Source of the DNA: Calocera cornea HHB12733
Taxonomy: Eukaryota; Basidiomycota; Dacrymycetes; Dacrymycetales; Dacrymycetaceae
Assembly (NCBI GenBank): GCA_001632435.1
Contig: KV423921.1
Coordinates: 297,866-361,865 of the forward strand
DNA length: 64,000 nucleotides
Direction of reading: 5' to 3'
Position numbers and translations under genes: made by a program. Below are positions 44,701-56,203 of this stretch, in pieces. Position 1 is the stretch's first letter. The number at the start of each line of letters is the position of its first letter. The notes under the pieces were generated by a model. The model had not been told where the DNA came from. It made no database searches and saw only the letters and a list, made by a program, of their open reading frames with translations.

Positions 44701-46252
44701 GTATTCTGGCCGAGGCTTGAGTAAACGGAAGTTTCGGCAGCGCTGGCTGACTGCGTTTGTCTGATGTCTCAAAGGTAGAAAGTTTTTCGGTATCGGCAGG
44801 ACTAGTAAGGGGTCGCCTCGAGCCAGGATCAGGAGTTGGTCCATGAACGTGTAGAGTAGTCGAGACATGATCATGCTAGGTTCGACGCCTGACAAATAGC
44901 ACTCGAGCAAATACACGATCTTCAAATAATTGCAGCTCAGTAGGTATCGCAGGTACGGGATGTGCAACATATGTACCCACGGATCCGTTATCGATAAAAC
45001 ATACAAGTGCGTCGCCAGCACATTCGCAGACTGTTCAAATTTCGGTTCGACAACGATTGTTGCTTGAAGGAGGGGCGCCATCGCATGCTCGATGTACGTT
45101 TGTATGTAGTTCGTACGGTCGGAGACTTCTCTTTCCCACCAAAGAGCTGGTTCCAACTTGGTCCGTGTTGTTGTTGGAGCTCATTGCCACCGAAGAGGGA
45201 CTTGCCCATCCGTGAAGCATCGATAAGCCGGCGGTACATAGGGTGCGGATAGGACGGTCTCTTCCTCAGGTACGCCATACTCCCACATGCAGTCTCTAGC
45301 GATGAGTGCGTCTTCAAGTAGGCGCACTTGCAAGAAGCCTGGCATATCTCCAACTTTCAAAGCCTTCCATGCCTTGCGGATGCTCTTCTACGTGTGGAGG
45401 TCAATAGCAGCCAGTGTCTGTGATGAACTAGCTCACCCAGCCGTGACTTGCTGCTGAACAGTACCTTGCTCCCGACTTCTTCCACACATCTCGACCCATG
45501 TCAGGCAAGTTGCCGATGTTGTCGAGGACGGCTTTCGACAGCGTCGCGAAAGAGAGTCTCAATCTTTCATCCCAGTTTATCATGTGAGGAGCCTGCTTTC
45601 CAGACGACTCAATCTTTAGCGTCAGACGACCGTCATCGCCCAGAAGGCCTTGCAGTTTACGCTTCTCTCGGGAGGCACGCGTAATGAAAGTGTCACTATG
45701 CTTCAGATAATTGTCGCCAAGCATGTCGACATAGAACACGTCTCGATCGCTGATGGGCGTCCTAGTTTCGCAATCCCTCAGCTCCCGAGATGCGTTCAAT
45801 ACGTGATCGATAAGGCTCTTCACCCCTTCGGGATGCGCGTTGCACATGTCCATGAGGTAGTAAAAGAGGATGTATGCGTTCTTTACCAGCCGTCAGCGTG
45901 CCTGGAGGCGACCTCGGCTGCACATCCTACTCACTGCTATGCCTGCATTCCTCTTGATGTCTCTCTGCATGCTTGCCACCTGACGGGTATCATGCATCTG
46001 TTCAATCTTCTGATACATATTCAAGACCATCAGGCTCTCCTCGACGAAGATGGATACAACTTGGCGAACGGCCGCCTGTACATCCTCCTTGGATCTTCCC
46101 CCATCTGGTGCCTTACTGTACAGCCTCATCTTTCGAGCAGGGGCTGTCGATGCAGCCGCGCTGGTGGACATCTCGGGGCAGTCTCGGTCGTTCGGAGGGA
46201 GATGAAGCGCGTCATGCTCCGGCAAGCGCCACTCCTCCAGCATCGCCCCCAT
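41783..46252 (-). CDS. long uncharacterised protein with internal repeats and a C-terminal Cys cluster (approximate model)
   Basis: Starts MGAMLEEWRLPEHDALHL at 46252. Exon 1 (46252-45935) joins in frame to KNAYILFYYLMDMCNAHPEG (from 45880). Later exons run through VGDMPGFLQ (about 45340), EPALWWEREVSDRTNYIQTY (about 45150), and a 2.2-kb exon (44471-42222). A final exon, reached by an in-phase splice near 42235-42180, ends in Arg at 41783. The N-terminal 600 residues look helical. The 2.2-kb exon is Ser/Thr/Asp-rich with two adjacent repeats of about 32 residues (SLTET..N/E..SANRHTSSSR, about 43640-43810), basic nuclear-type clusters (KPRGTRRRSRKS; RKRKRDVAL) and a Cys block (CMACQHLSK...CVHVVGRKCLECTCFGEKCFWC). 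A nuclear or chromatin role is a guess. Confidence 0.55.
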
Positions 46253-46347
46253 TGCTTCCGCGTCCCCATGTGCTGAACTCCCCTGAACACCTCTAACGAC
46301 CACCTTACGGGGCCACCATCACCGTTTTCCCGACACATCCAAGCATA
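46253..46347. promoter_or_regulatory. 95-bp divergent promoter interval
   Basis: Start codons at 46252 (minus) and 46348 (plus) are separated by only 95 bp, so both core promoters must lie here or overlap transcribed sequence. No specific element recognised. Confidence 0.4.
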
Positions 46348-48341
46348 ATGAGCTCCCGGGCATTGCTATCCCCGCAGAGCCCTAGTGCTTTTCTAGGAGC
46401 AACGCCCTCCAACTTAGCACCATATCGATATAAACCCCCCACAACCACGACGAGAAAGAGAAAGCTAGATGACCCGATGTCCTCGCTTGACACCATTGCT
46501 TCGGCGTACACGCTTTCATCTGCAAGAGATGCCGCACCACCCACTACCGAGTCTGTCATCGTATGGATGACCAGATATGAAGGATGGGTTCTCAAAGTAC
46601 AAGCAGATGGACTACTCTCCGCAAGTCTAGACGGTTCCACCACGTACAATGTCCGCGTGCTTGACGTACCGGATCACCACATGTTCGATCTTCAAGGAAC
46701 ACCTTGCCTGGGACAAGATGCAGATGGCACTCTCATGGTTGTGCTCTCCGTGGAAACGTACCCGTTTACCAATACCGGCAAGGGTGCTACCATGAAGACG
46801 TTGCTCGTCAAGTTTTCCGCTAATCGAGACATGCCAATAACGCCTGTCGTCCTCGACAGTGCCGTTCCGATAGCGTTCTGCGGGCAATGGTTGTGCTTTG
46901 CGGTGCTTCATGGCGCTCGCAACGTGCACTTGCGTTCCTTGTTGTATCCCGACGTGACAAGGGCGCTTCCGGTAGACACATGGGTCAGTTTAGCTGACTG
47001 TCGTGCTCTGTTCGTTCTAATCTCCATCTGATAGCACGGCACCACTGTTGGACATTACTCCGCTTCGGAGATGTCGCTCTCCCTATCGAACGATGAGTCA
47101 GCTACCTTGCGCGTGGTCGATCTACACAACGCGAAGCACGACTACGCCGCAGCTGAACCGACGTTTACGGATTTTGCATTGGAAAGCATCCCGCATGACA
47201 TTCAATTTGTCGAGACTTCCAATCGTGGCGTGGTGTTAGCAGTGAGAGAAGAGCGGGCAGTGCGCTTTTATGCCGTGCCGCGCGTCGTGACGCGGCGGAG
47301 CAAGCTATCAACACTCTCTGTCGAAATTCCAACGGACCAATACCTTACAGCGTACACGATGTCGCTTGATGGACGACACTTGTTCGTTCTCGTACACCCT
47401 ACGGACGAACGGCTTGCTTCGGAATTGCGGCATTTCCGGCTCCTAGATAGCTGGCATGGCGAAAAGCTGGCATCATCCATGGGTAGTACCGTATGCAAGG
47501 GCGCCCAAAGGCATGACATGCTGCTACATTTCGATACATTGGCAGTACTGGCATACGAGACAAACGGGCCTTGTCAGTTACTCCTCGGCCAGACATTTTC
47601 GACGGCTTGGCTAGAGCTCGATTTGCGGCCTTCCAAGGATAGCGCGGCGGATGGCGTCGTCCTAGATGCCAACACCGACTCGGCCATGTCACCGACAGCA
47701 TCAATGGTACTATAACGCGCTCAGGTGTTGGGTCTATCCGCTGACACATCCCTTAGATAGAGGTTGCTCAACACCATCCTGCGTTCGGCCTCCAAGTTGG
47801 GGATGACCGACCGCTCTGGCCGTTGCCTGAAGATGCTCCCTCCATCCTATCGACGGACTTGCCAGCCGATTGGTCTTGCGACAAGACCCTCACTCGCTTC
47901 GCTCCCGAATGCCTCCTCTCTCCCTACGGGCCCGTCGCCGTCGTTCGGCTAGGTTTCGGTGTAACCTCTGACATTGTCCTCCGCGCGGGGCACACCGATG
48001 GATTCACCACAACTGTGCTTTGGTACACACCCACTCCCCTCGGTTACCGCTGGATTGTACTCTTCATCGACGAAGAAATCGACGACAGCAACCCCAACAA
48101 GTTCACATTCCGGTACGCGGATGCAGTGGATCCAATGGATGTTCTAGATCTCCTTTTCCAATCGGTCCCCGTAACGGCAATAAAGTCGCTCCATCCTGAT
48201 CGACTGCACAAAGCCTGGGCACGTCGTAAGGACATGGACACGCTGTTCTGTGCCATCAAGGCTGGAGATAACATCTCATTCAAAGCCGCTCGGCTCTGTC
48301 TTGTTCGTCCCTCAACGCGCTCCCGCTTCCACGTCAAGTAG
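46348..48341 (+). CDS. uncharacterised 630-residue beta-rich protein
   Basis: Three exons (46348-46983, 47035-47706, 47757-48341) join in frame, with introns of 51 and 50 nt. After a basic, Pro-rich start (PPTTTTRKRKLDDP) the protein is a run of short alternating hydrophobic strands and polar turns (VKVQADGLLSASLDGSTTYN, YLTAYTMSLDGRHLFVLVHP, TVLWYTPTPLGYRWIVLFI). This suggests a beta-propeller or similar repeat fold. No signature motif such as WD or Kelch is regular enough to name. The C-terminus is helical. It shares a short divergent promoter with the long gene on the other strand. Confidence 0.65.
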
Positions 48342-48479
48342 CGCCTTCAGCACCTTCACCGTCTCGCAGCACATCGTCCATATGACCACGGCTGGGAACG
48401 GTTGAACGACATGTACAGGAACATGGAACATGTAATGAATCGTACTCTATCATATAGCTTTGAACATGCCCTACGCTCG

Positions 48480-50046
48480 CTACCCGCGGGTAGCCCTACC
48501 CAACGCCATACCTCTGCCCCATGGCATCCCAGCCCTCGCGTTGCCGCGTTCTGCTCGGCCTGGTTGCAGCGCACGCTGCATCCGACCTTGAGTGTGTAGC
48601 GTTGATGATAGCGAGTTTGGTAAGGCCACCGCCTCTTTTACTTCCTCCAAGGTCCAGCGTGACATGTCCGAGTCGCCCCACAAACCCTTCCACTGCAGCT
48701 TTACATCCGACACGCCGTGTTTGTGTTTCACGTAAGTGCAACAAAGTTGGCAGCGCCAGCAAGGGGGCACATGTAACGCACATCCGTCTGGGGTCAGCAT
48801 TACGAAGTCGAGCTTCTCCATGGCGGCGATACCGTCAGGCGTTTGACGCTGGTTTTTGAGTTTATTGATGACAGTGACAGCGTTCTTGGTGATAATGGAT
48901 ACGAAGTAGACGTCGACCGGGAGATCGCCACTCCCATATACAACAGACAGAAGCCTAATGATATATCAGACAAACCTCGTAGCGTGGGGACAAATGGCGC
49001 ACCATATTTCAATCGGCACCTCACCACAGTTGCCCACTCTCGCTGCTTGTAGTCCAATGGTGATATCCACAAGCTTTCCCAAGACCCTCGCGCGGTCCTC
49101 GACATCGGTCAAGTCCAACCAATCACTTCCCATGATGGCATGCATCTGCTCTCGACGCAGATCCTCGACAGTCCTCTTCTCCCATTCCATTGTCGGCCAC
49201 CGCCCAGGTGTACTACACCCGACCAATCCGCAGATATCCACTGTCGCACCCATCTTCTCACTCACTTCCCCGTCCAGATATGCCCCTGATATCACCAAAG
49301 GAAGCAGCGCAGCGTCGAATAGTAGCGTGAGCCAGTAGTGGACAACAAGCAGGGTTGCTCTTAGCTGTCGTTCGGAGTCGGGCTTCAGGTGATGGCGGAC
49401 AACTTGTGCTGTTGAACCCCTTCAGTAAATCACCCAAGTCAACGGATGGTGCCCATACCCATGAAGTTGCAGGCATCTGCTATAACGCAACTCACCCCGC
49501 CGAGATCAAGGGAGACCACATCCAGCTTCTTCGCTTTCCCAGCCTCTTCCACAACCGTGTAGAACGACACTGATGTTTCCGGTTCCCTGCTACATAGTCA
49601 GTTACCGCAATCAGATAAAATGACGCGTTAGGTACGTACTTCAGCTTCGATTCTATTTTGTCGCCCAATAATCGACTGTATCCTTCCCGGGACCACTCCA
49701 GTTTCGCGAAGTCCTCCTCCTCCAGTATAGTGGCAAGGGCTATCTTCAATTCCTATCCGCTCTCTCAGCATGAGGCGCAGCACACTGAGCGACCGATACG
49801 CACCTTGAGCGTGTTCACATGTATACATGTGTAGAAACGGTCATAGAACGGCATGTCACTTCGAGTGCGATCGGCTGCACGTTCACGCGTCGCGCGTAAG
49901 GGACTCAGTAGTACTGCCAAATGGTACGTCAGCTCTGACCGCGTACTGTGGCTCGATTTACCGCCACCCTCGTCTCCGATCAACCTAAGTACCTTCTTCC
50001 CTTTCCTCCTCTTGTCGTTCGGGAAGCAGTAGTATGACAAGTCCAC
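48480..50046 (-). CDS. uncharacterised gene J (approximate model)
   Basis: Several minus-strand open segments are probably exons of one gene: YYCFPNDKRRKGKKVLRLIG (about 50040), LATILEEEDFAKLEWSREGY (about 49740), YLDGEVSEKMGATVDICGL (about 49280), PIEIWCAICP (about 48990), and FVMLTPDGCALHVPPCWRCQ through TLEEVKEAVALP (48820-48630). The true start codon and most junctions were not resolved. PIEIWCAICP is faintly F-box-like. The C-terminal CWRCQLCC could bind metal. No family recognised. Confidence 0.35.
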
Positions 50047-50260
50047 CGCACACGCTATCTAACCGGCTGGTTTAAACTCCGCTCCTCTCCACGTGCCAAT
50101 CGCTGCCTCGTCGCCCTGCAACTCAGCCGTCCGGCATCTCAGCAGAGTCGGAGTGCAACCGACATATCGTATAGCTTACCTAACCTATTAGTAAAAGTTA
50201 TCGTCGCCCGAACCTAGCCCGACTCTGGCCCTCCGTTCGTCTGACCCACTAATAGTCTGA

Positions 50261-50356
50261 CCGTCCGTTCGTCTGACCGTCCTTTCGTCTGACCGTCCTT
50301 TCGTCTGACCGTCCGTTCGTCTGACCATCCGTTCGTCTGACCGTCCGTTCGACCGA
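50261..50356. repeat. 16-bp tandem repeat, six copies
   Basis: Unit CCGTCCGTTCGTCTGA repeats at 50261, 50277, 50293, 50309, 50325 and 50341 with one or two changes per copy, and decayed copies flank it (50220-50260, 50357-50390). It sits just past the 3' end of the PIF1-like gene (stop at 50423). Confidence 0.92.
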
Positions 50357-50422
50357 CCTCCCGGTCGTCCCATAGTCCTACTTTCCGTATGTCTGATGCT
50401 ATAACTACACGTTACTTACAAC

Positions 50423-52387
50423 TCACACAACATTCTCCCTAGTCTGAACATCTACAGGAACCGGCCTCACACGTCTGCTCCAAACCTTGACCTTCGGTGC
50501 CGTGCGTATCTACCACAAATGAGAACCTGTCTTTTATTCTATCCTTCCTGCTTACCTTAGAGCCGAGAGCTCCTATGACTTGCAGACTCGAAAAGCCGAC
50601 CGCTCGAGAAATCGCCGTGTAAAAGTCGCCTGGTCTCATCATGTTAGCGCGGGCTCCTTCAACCTCTCATATAATGGTAGCATACCGTCAGCGAACCCGG
50701 CTGACATATCCACTTTCAGTCGGGGCAGCGTCTTCCCTTGTGCACGATGTATAGTCATGGCGCCCATTACAATTAGAGGCAGCTCAGATATTTTAGCCAT
50801 TACCACTCAACCCGCATACATACGAAATCTCACCTGTATCCTCATTGCGGATCCTTCAGCATCCCAGTCCGATTCCCACTCCCATGGGCACACCAGCCGC
50901 ACGTCCTTCGCTTCGCTTCCCGTAATGCTGAATGCGACCACAGGTAGACAAACGTCTTCGTCTGCCAGATTTGTTGAAGCGGCTTCCGTAACCCTCTTGT
51001 TTCCCAGTCTTTTGATGTCCCCCCCACAAGCTTCCCATTCGGCATCAGTACAGAAGGCCAGGACCTCTCCAGTCCTTCCATTGATGAAAGTTGGCTCGTC
51101 CTTGGAATTGGTAATATACATGACAGCCGCCTGCACTTTCAGCGGGACAAGTTGCATCAGCTTGCTGTTAGACAACAGTGCTTTGTTGCCCGTGTCGATG
51201 GCTCTGTAGACCCGCAACTGTCCATCTATAGTCGCCAGATATTTATAGTTTGCACCTTGGGCAGAATTCACGTGAGAATACCTGGCTGATCTTCAGTAGT
51301 GGCTGGATCAAATAGTTATAAAGTGCTTACAGTTCGGTTGCTCGTCCCCCATCAGCATAGTCAATGGTCCGTGACAACGACTTCAGCTTGCTGATAGTCG
51401 CCTGACTTGCCTCGCCCAGCCGTACCTCTCGCAGCAGCTCTTGAAATTCTGCATCATACTCAAGCAGAGCTGAACACCAACGCGGCGAACACATACCTGG
51501 ATCCTGCTGACGGTGAATCTCACTTAGTTCGTACTCAACCGGGAAGCATTGCTTCCAGCACTCCGCTTCAAATGCATACACCGGTATATGATTGCGCGGA
51601 ACGACGGGGGAGAGCTGAAAGAAATCTCCTGTGATGATCATCTACGATAATAAGTAACTGTAGTTGAGGTATGGCGAATGCAATACAGTACCTGAACTCC
51701 TCCAAACGGACCCTGCTTTTCCCTCAATTTTGACAAGGCCCAGCTGATTTTATCGAGAAGGGTGCCCTCGATCAGGGAAACTACGTTGCACATAAGCCGA
51801 CCGAGGCACTTTAGATACTTGACACATACTCTCGTCAATTATCAATACCTTCAGGGCAAGCAACCTTGCTTTCACGTCAGGTATCCGCGACATCCACCGG
51901 TAAAACTCCTCGGCACTCGCGCTCCCACGTCCGATACCAGCATAGCTGTGAAGTGTGCAACCACGAATCTCGTCTGCCGCATTCGCCGTGCTCGCCGTTA
52001 CGCCCACCGCGTTCCCATGCGTCCTTTGTCGATCGGATATGATCGCCTTCAGAAGCAACGTCTTTCCCGTCCCTCCAAGCATGTTGATTAGCTCCTCCTA
52101 GCTCTTCGAACTGAACAGTGCAGCTCACCCGCTGCACCCGTAAAGAACATATTCTTTCCCTGTCGTACTTCCTCCAATATCCAGAGTTGTTCCGCGTTCA
52201 GCTCGACCCACATCTCTTCGTCTGGATCGCGGTCTATGAAGTCCGTCTTCGGTGGACCGCACCAGAGAGCAGCGTGTATGCCTTCTAGAGGAGGGTGTCC
52301 GCGCTGTGCTCGAATAGTGTCGTCATTGCTGACACGGCTATTGTGTTCCTCGTCTTTATCTCCACGATCGAGCAGGTGAAGTAGCAT
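50423..52387 (-). CDS. spliced PIF1-family DNA helicase
   Basis: PIF1 helicases unwind DNA 5' to 3' and act in telomere, mitochondrial and G-quadruplex maintenance. Nine exons (52387-52129, 52072-51830, 51780-51692, 51641-51497, 51448-51331, 51281-50834, 50782-50686, 50629-50556, 50491-50423) join without conflict to 513 residues. Motifs in order: Walker A GAAGTGKT (about 84-91), IIDEIS (about 163-168), GDFFQLSPV (about 201), EIHRQQDPEF, TIHRAQGKTL (about 445) and YTAISRA (about 471). All key positions are present, so it may be active. It lacks a Rep domain and has eight introns, unlike the Helitron ORF at 14.4 kb, so it is a host-type gene or an old domesticated copy. The N-terminus before the motor is short. 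Confidence 0.88.
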
Positions 52388-52421
52388 TAACTCGTAAAGT
52401 TTAACAGTATTATCTCGTAGA
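52388..52421. promoter_or_regulatory. 34-bp interval between divergent start codons
   Basis: The PIF1-like ATG (52387, minus) and the next gene's ATG (52422, plus) are 34 bp apart. Either the 5' UTRs overlap or one predicted start is too far upstream. Confidence 0.4.
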
Positions 52422-53604
52422 ATGTATCACGTCCGATGCTTTAGTGATGGTCGCCTGACCCGGATTTGCGACTGCTGGATGGGCCCTTCAACGCGCAAGG
52501 TCACCCTGGTCCCTGTGCTTCGCCACCCTACGAGTACCAGTCACGCAACGCCTTACCGAGTACATGAGGGACAAGAATACCTACCACCGCCGACTGCGAC
52601 AAGAACGCCATCATGCCCCCACGTACGCTGAGGGCAATCTTCTCCCATACCCACGCGCTGACATGCCCACAGACCACAAGGTACACATTGCAAATATCCG
52701 CCAAGGCAACACCGTGGTGAAGGTCTTTCGGCACGGCAGACAGACCGTGCTCCAGCTTGTATCCGGCTCGCTCGCTCGTCCACCATGCTGGATAGAGCTA
52801 TTGCAATACGTACAATCGGTCGCAATCTTCTACATACCCAGCGTCACGGACGACATTCACAATGCTTGGATCTTATTGGCGACTGATGGGAAGCACCTCC
52901 GATGCTTCAAGGCGGAAAACGGCACACCCCACCCGCTAGACACCACGCTTTTTTTGTGCACCATCCGAGATCCACTGTTTCTGCTTAAGCAATCACTTAG
53001 CAAAAAGAGCTCTGCCCATGGCATGCGTCTGGTGGGCCATCTATTCAATCTGTCGTTCCCTGCTCACACAGTGCTCCAGACCCACACCTTCACTATTGAT
53101 CACTTCGAAATGAAGTCCGAATTCGTACGCAAAGTCTACTCTTCTTCCATTGCTCCGCTCATGAGCTCTGCCACAGAATGAACCTGTATTTGTCGAGGAT
53201 CTCGTTCCACTGACGTCCTCACACGTGTCCCGCAAATGGAAACCTCTGCAAAGTCCTACCACCGGGTATATGATGGATTCCGGCTCTGCTGTACTCACTT
53301 CGCCGCCCTCTCTGTACGACGTCGCCCCTTATGCTGTGTACGGTTATCACAACAAGCGTACTGGGAATAAGTCCTTCTGGCTCTTCGTACCCGCACAGGG
53401 CTGGATCCGTGCACAAGATGGTATGCCGCATCCTGTCGTCCCTCGCCAATGTTTATCCCTTGCTCGTGGTCCTCCGCGCTGGATTGCAGAACAATCATGG
53501 AAGGTACGGCAGGTACGGCAGGCCCTTAACAGCCCGAGGATTACAGTACTAACAACCGTCGGCAGCGGCGTGCATCCAGTCTAGATAGCATTGTACCCGT
53601 CTGA
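52422..53604 (+). CDS. uncharacterised protein K
   Basis: Exons join in frame via introns at about 52500-52560 (acceptor accgag), about 53130-53181 (donor gtacgc) and about 53500-53565, giving roughly 340 residues. The text is beta-rich: HKVHIANIRQGNTVVKVFRH, VAIFYIPSVTDDIHNAWILL, TDGKHLRCFKAENGTPHPL, SFWLFVPAQGWIRAQDG. No named domain. The C-terminus is short and basic. The first exon (MYHVRCFSDGRLTRICDCW) has a Cys pair. Divergent from the PIF1-like gene. Confidence 0.5.
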
Positions 53605-53667
53605 CATCTGTAATTATGCGTCACGTCTCGCCGCGGATATCATCTATCAAGCCGGCCATGTCGGCCA

Positions 53668-54543
53668 TTACACCATGCACATGGTGTAAATGGCGCTGAT
53701 AGACGGCTGCCCAAGTTCGGTTGCTTCTCTGGGGGTTCTACAGCACATGTCAACGACATCGTAGGGCAGTCTGACCAAGATGGACCATTCGCGCAAACTT
53801 TCGCCAATTAATCCTTCTCGCCCTGCCTGTTCGTGCGTCGGAATCATACGCAAGAAACTGTGCAATGGCATGCACGTCCTCGCGCGTGACATGATTGGCG
53901 ATATCATACGCGTAACCCTTGTGTGGCCATCAGTTGTATTTAAAAGGCCCGATGACCCACGTACCCCTGCCGGTGAGCGGCGCCTCCATTCCCTTTCAAG
54001 CACCACAGTGCGCCCAAGCCGTTCCTGCTACAACATTGCAATACCATGACAAGCCCTGTGACATAACGTACCCCATCAGCCTCCCTCCCAAGCACCCTTG
54101 CGCCGTCGTTCTCCAGCACGGTGGAATCCCAAACTCCAGGCTGACGGTTTCCCAACTGGGTACCATCTTGAACACGCCCACTCCCAACAGATTGTTCCCC
54201 AGCCGATGTTGCCCTACTGGCATGATCGTCCGGGTCAATTTCGCTCCTCGGCGTCCACGTACCTGTACAAGGTTAATTGAAGAGCCTTACATTCAATAAG
54301 TCACTCACTAGTTGTCTCCATGCTTGTCGACGGGTCCAAAATCCACTCCTGGCTGAATAGAAAGTTGTTGAGGTCCGATGCATCCGACGACTGCGTCACA
54401 ATGTCTGCACCGGCTGCTACACCAGCTTCGTCCAACCATTCGCCGATCAACTCATCCTGGCGGCACGTTGCCTCAAGCAAATCCAGCCGACGCACCAGAT
54501 CGTCACAAGCGACGCGCAAGTCTCTCAGTGCTCCCGGATCCAT
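53668..54543 (-). CDS. uncharacterised gene L (approximate model)
   Basis: Starts MDPGALRDLRVACDDLVRRL at 54543 with a charged helix and an acidic segment ending DPSTSMETT. A probable intron (donor gtgagt at about 54310) leads to GNRQPGVWDSTVLENDGARV and further open sequence to about 53668. No motif recognised. The helix-rich acidic first exon is the best-supported part. Confidence 0.4.
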
Positions 54544-54695
54544 GTAGGTTCGGCGGATATTTCAGACACATCTGCCCAGCTTTTAACCCTCGCGCACTAA
54601 CCGGGTCGCCCATCTAATTTTCTCGCACAATATCTGGAACGCTGCTTCTATCGACTTTTGATGTGCAGGACCCCGAATACTTGACACTGTGGCCC

Positions 54696-54702
54696 TATAA
54701 AG
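54696..54702 (+). promoter_or_regulatory. TATA-box-like site
   Basis: tataaag lies 41-47 bp upstream of the ATG at 54743. The paralog at 56204 has a comparable site. Confidence 0.5.
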
Positions 54703-54742
54703 GAAGCACCCATCGCCGCTTTAATCTCTTCACGTAGTTGCA

Positions 54743-55780
54743 ATGCTCGGGACCCTCACTACCCAAGACCACATCTTCCGGCACCCGGACATCCTCCTGA
54801 ACATATTTCGCTTCTGCAACTCATCCTCCTTATACTGCTTCGGGAAAACCTGCTCCTCAATCCTTGCACAGATGCAGGTACACGCACAGCATCGTTGGGA
54901 TTTCGACCGCGCCCTCCTCCCATATCTTCCCGATCCTCACGGTTTCCGCATGCTGATGGCCGAGACACGCACTATCATATCGGGCATCTTCGCTCTCGCC
55001 TTCTTGCACGGTCACACACGCGAAACGACCGTACTGGACGTTCTCTCTCCTTCAATAAACGGCAGCCGCGTGCTACACTACTTCCTGCACCGAGGCTACA
55101 GTATTCACTCGTCCCAGCCGTTCATATGGATCAACTCACATACTGCAAACTCCTTCGCTACCTTCGACCTACACTCAGACTCCATACATTCTGGTGCGTT
55201 CTTATACCTCTACAAAATGTCACTCATGTTCTACAGTCTTCAATCTACAACGTGGGGCCGCGCACGTCAGACTTATATTGTGTAAAGAGTATGTAGAACC
55301 ATCGGCTATGATCTTCGAAGCTCCTTCAAGTAGGCACTGTCGCTGTTCAATCCATCCTTAACTCAACCGCTTGCAGCTTGCCTGATGAACTTCATAACCT
55401 GGAATAAGGCATTTTGTCTATACCCTGGTGCCACGCTCGTCCAGCGCGCCTCGCTTCTTGTGCAGCATCGCGTCGGTCCACACCCTGCCCGGTCTCCGAA
55501 CGAGCTCTTCAACCATGACTGTGACTGCAGTCACCTTCCCTTTTTACCATCGATATCCAGATCAACCATGGATCTTCGCGATCGCCGAGTCGGTGATCAA
55601 TTCACTTGGTGTCTGCCACTCTCTCTCGAAAGCATCCACCATCGAGTAGAACCTTACCACGCTCGCCGAGAAGATCACTCCTGGCGATTACATGTCGACG
55701 CCGCAGGCCTCATTTCTATCCCTCTTCGTGCCATCCTCGAATTTCACACAGAACCGGCTCTCCTAGCAAACTCATGCTAA
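54743..55780 (+). CDS. F-box-like Agaricomycete protein, copy C
   Basis: Three exons (54743-55193, 55237-55329, 55377-55780) give 315 residues. Introns are 43 and 47 nt, with donors gtgcgt and gtaggc. An F-box-like start (HPDILLNIFRFCNSSSLYCF) is followed by WDFDRALLPYLPDPHGFRML and TRTIISGIFALAFLHG. A split exon then reads VFNLQRGAAHVRLILCKEYV, and the C-terminal half begins TCLMNFITWNKAFCLYPGATL. From memory, a large Agaricomycete family has this order (F-box-like start, DP.AFR.L, SG..AL.F, CVMN.I......LYP.AT), often with a nucleotidyltransferase-like S.LDLYV segment that is missing here. Paralog of the gene at 56204. Confidence 0.7.
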
Positions 55781-55820
55781 CTACCTCCTTACAACCTGTA
55801 CATTGGATAGTCTATAGATG

Positions 55821-56030
55821 ACACATCGAGACCCACTCCTATATCCTTCGCGGTTGCTGGGGTACGACCCTGGCTCCACTCGAACGCGGTCACATCGAGA
55901 CCCACTCCGACATCCTTCGCGTTCGCTTGCGGTCCGACCCTGCCTCCACGCAGTCACATCGGGACCCACTCCGACCTCCTTCGCGGTCGCTGGGGTCCGA
56001 CCCTGGCTCCACTCAAACGCGGCCGCATCG
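55821..56030. repeat. about 65-bp tandem repeat, three copies
   Basis: Three diverged copies (starting near 55823, 55892 and 55955) of CACATCGAGACCCACTCC... followed by CCTTCGCG...GGTCCGACCCTGGCTCCAC. Unit length varies from 64 to 69 bp. It sits between the two paralogous genes. Confidence 0.75.
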
Positions 56031-56156
56031 AAGTTCTCAATCAGCACATTCCACGTCACGACATAAGCAATGAACGCCGCACGTCTTATGCCCGTCGTTA
56101 AGACCCTGACGGACACATGAGCGATCAACCTCAACCCACCACGCGCGTTGCGCATG

Positions 56157-56165
56157 TATATAAAA
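56157..56165 (+). promoter_or_regulatory. TATA-box-like site
   Basis: tatataaaa lies 39-47 bp upstream of the ATG at 56204, the same spacing as at the paralog. Confidence 0.55.
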
Positions 56166-56203
56166 TGACATCCTCCCACATGCACCTCTGATTCCACATC
56201 ACC

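Noticed and set aside
50423..52387. Second, degenerate Helitron
   Set aside because: PIF1 motifs are present but there is no Rep domain, and eight canonical introns restore one complete frame. It reads as a spliced gene, not a decayed transposon.
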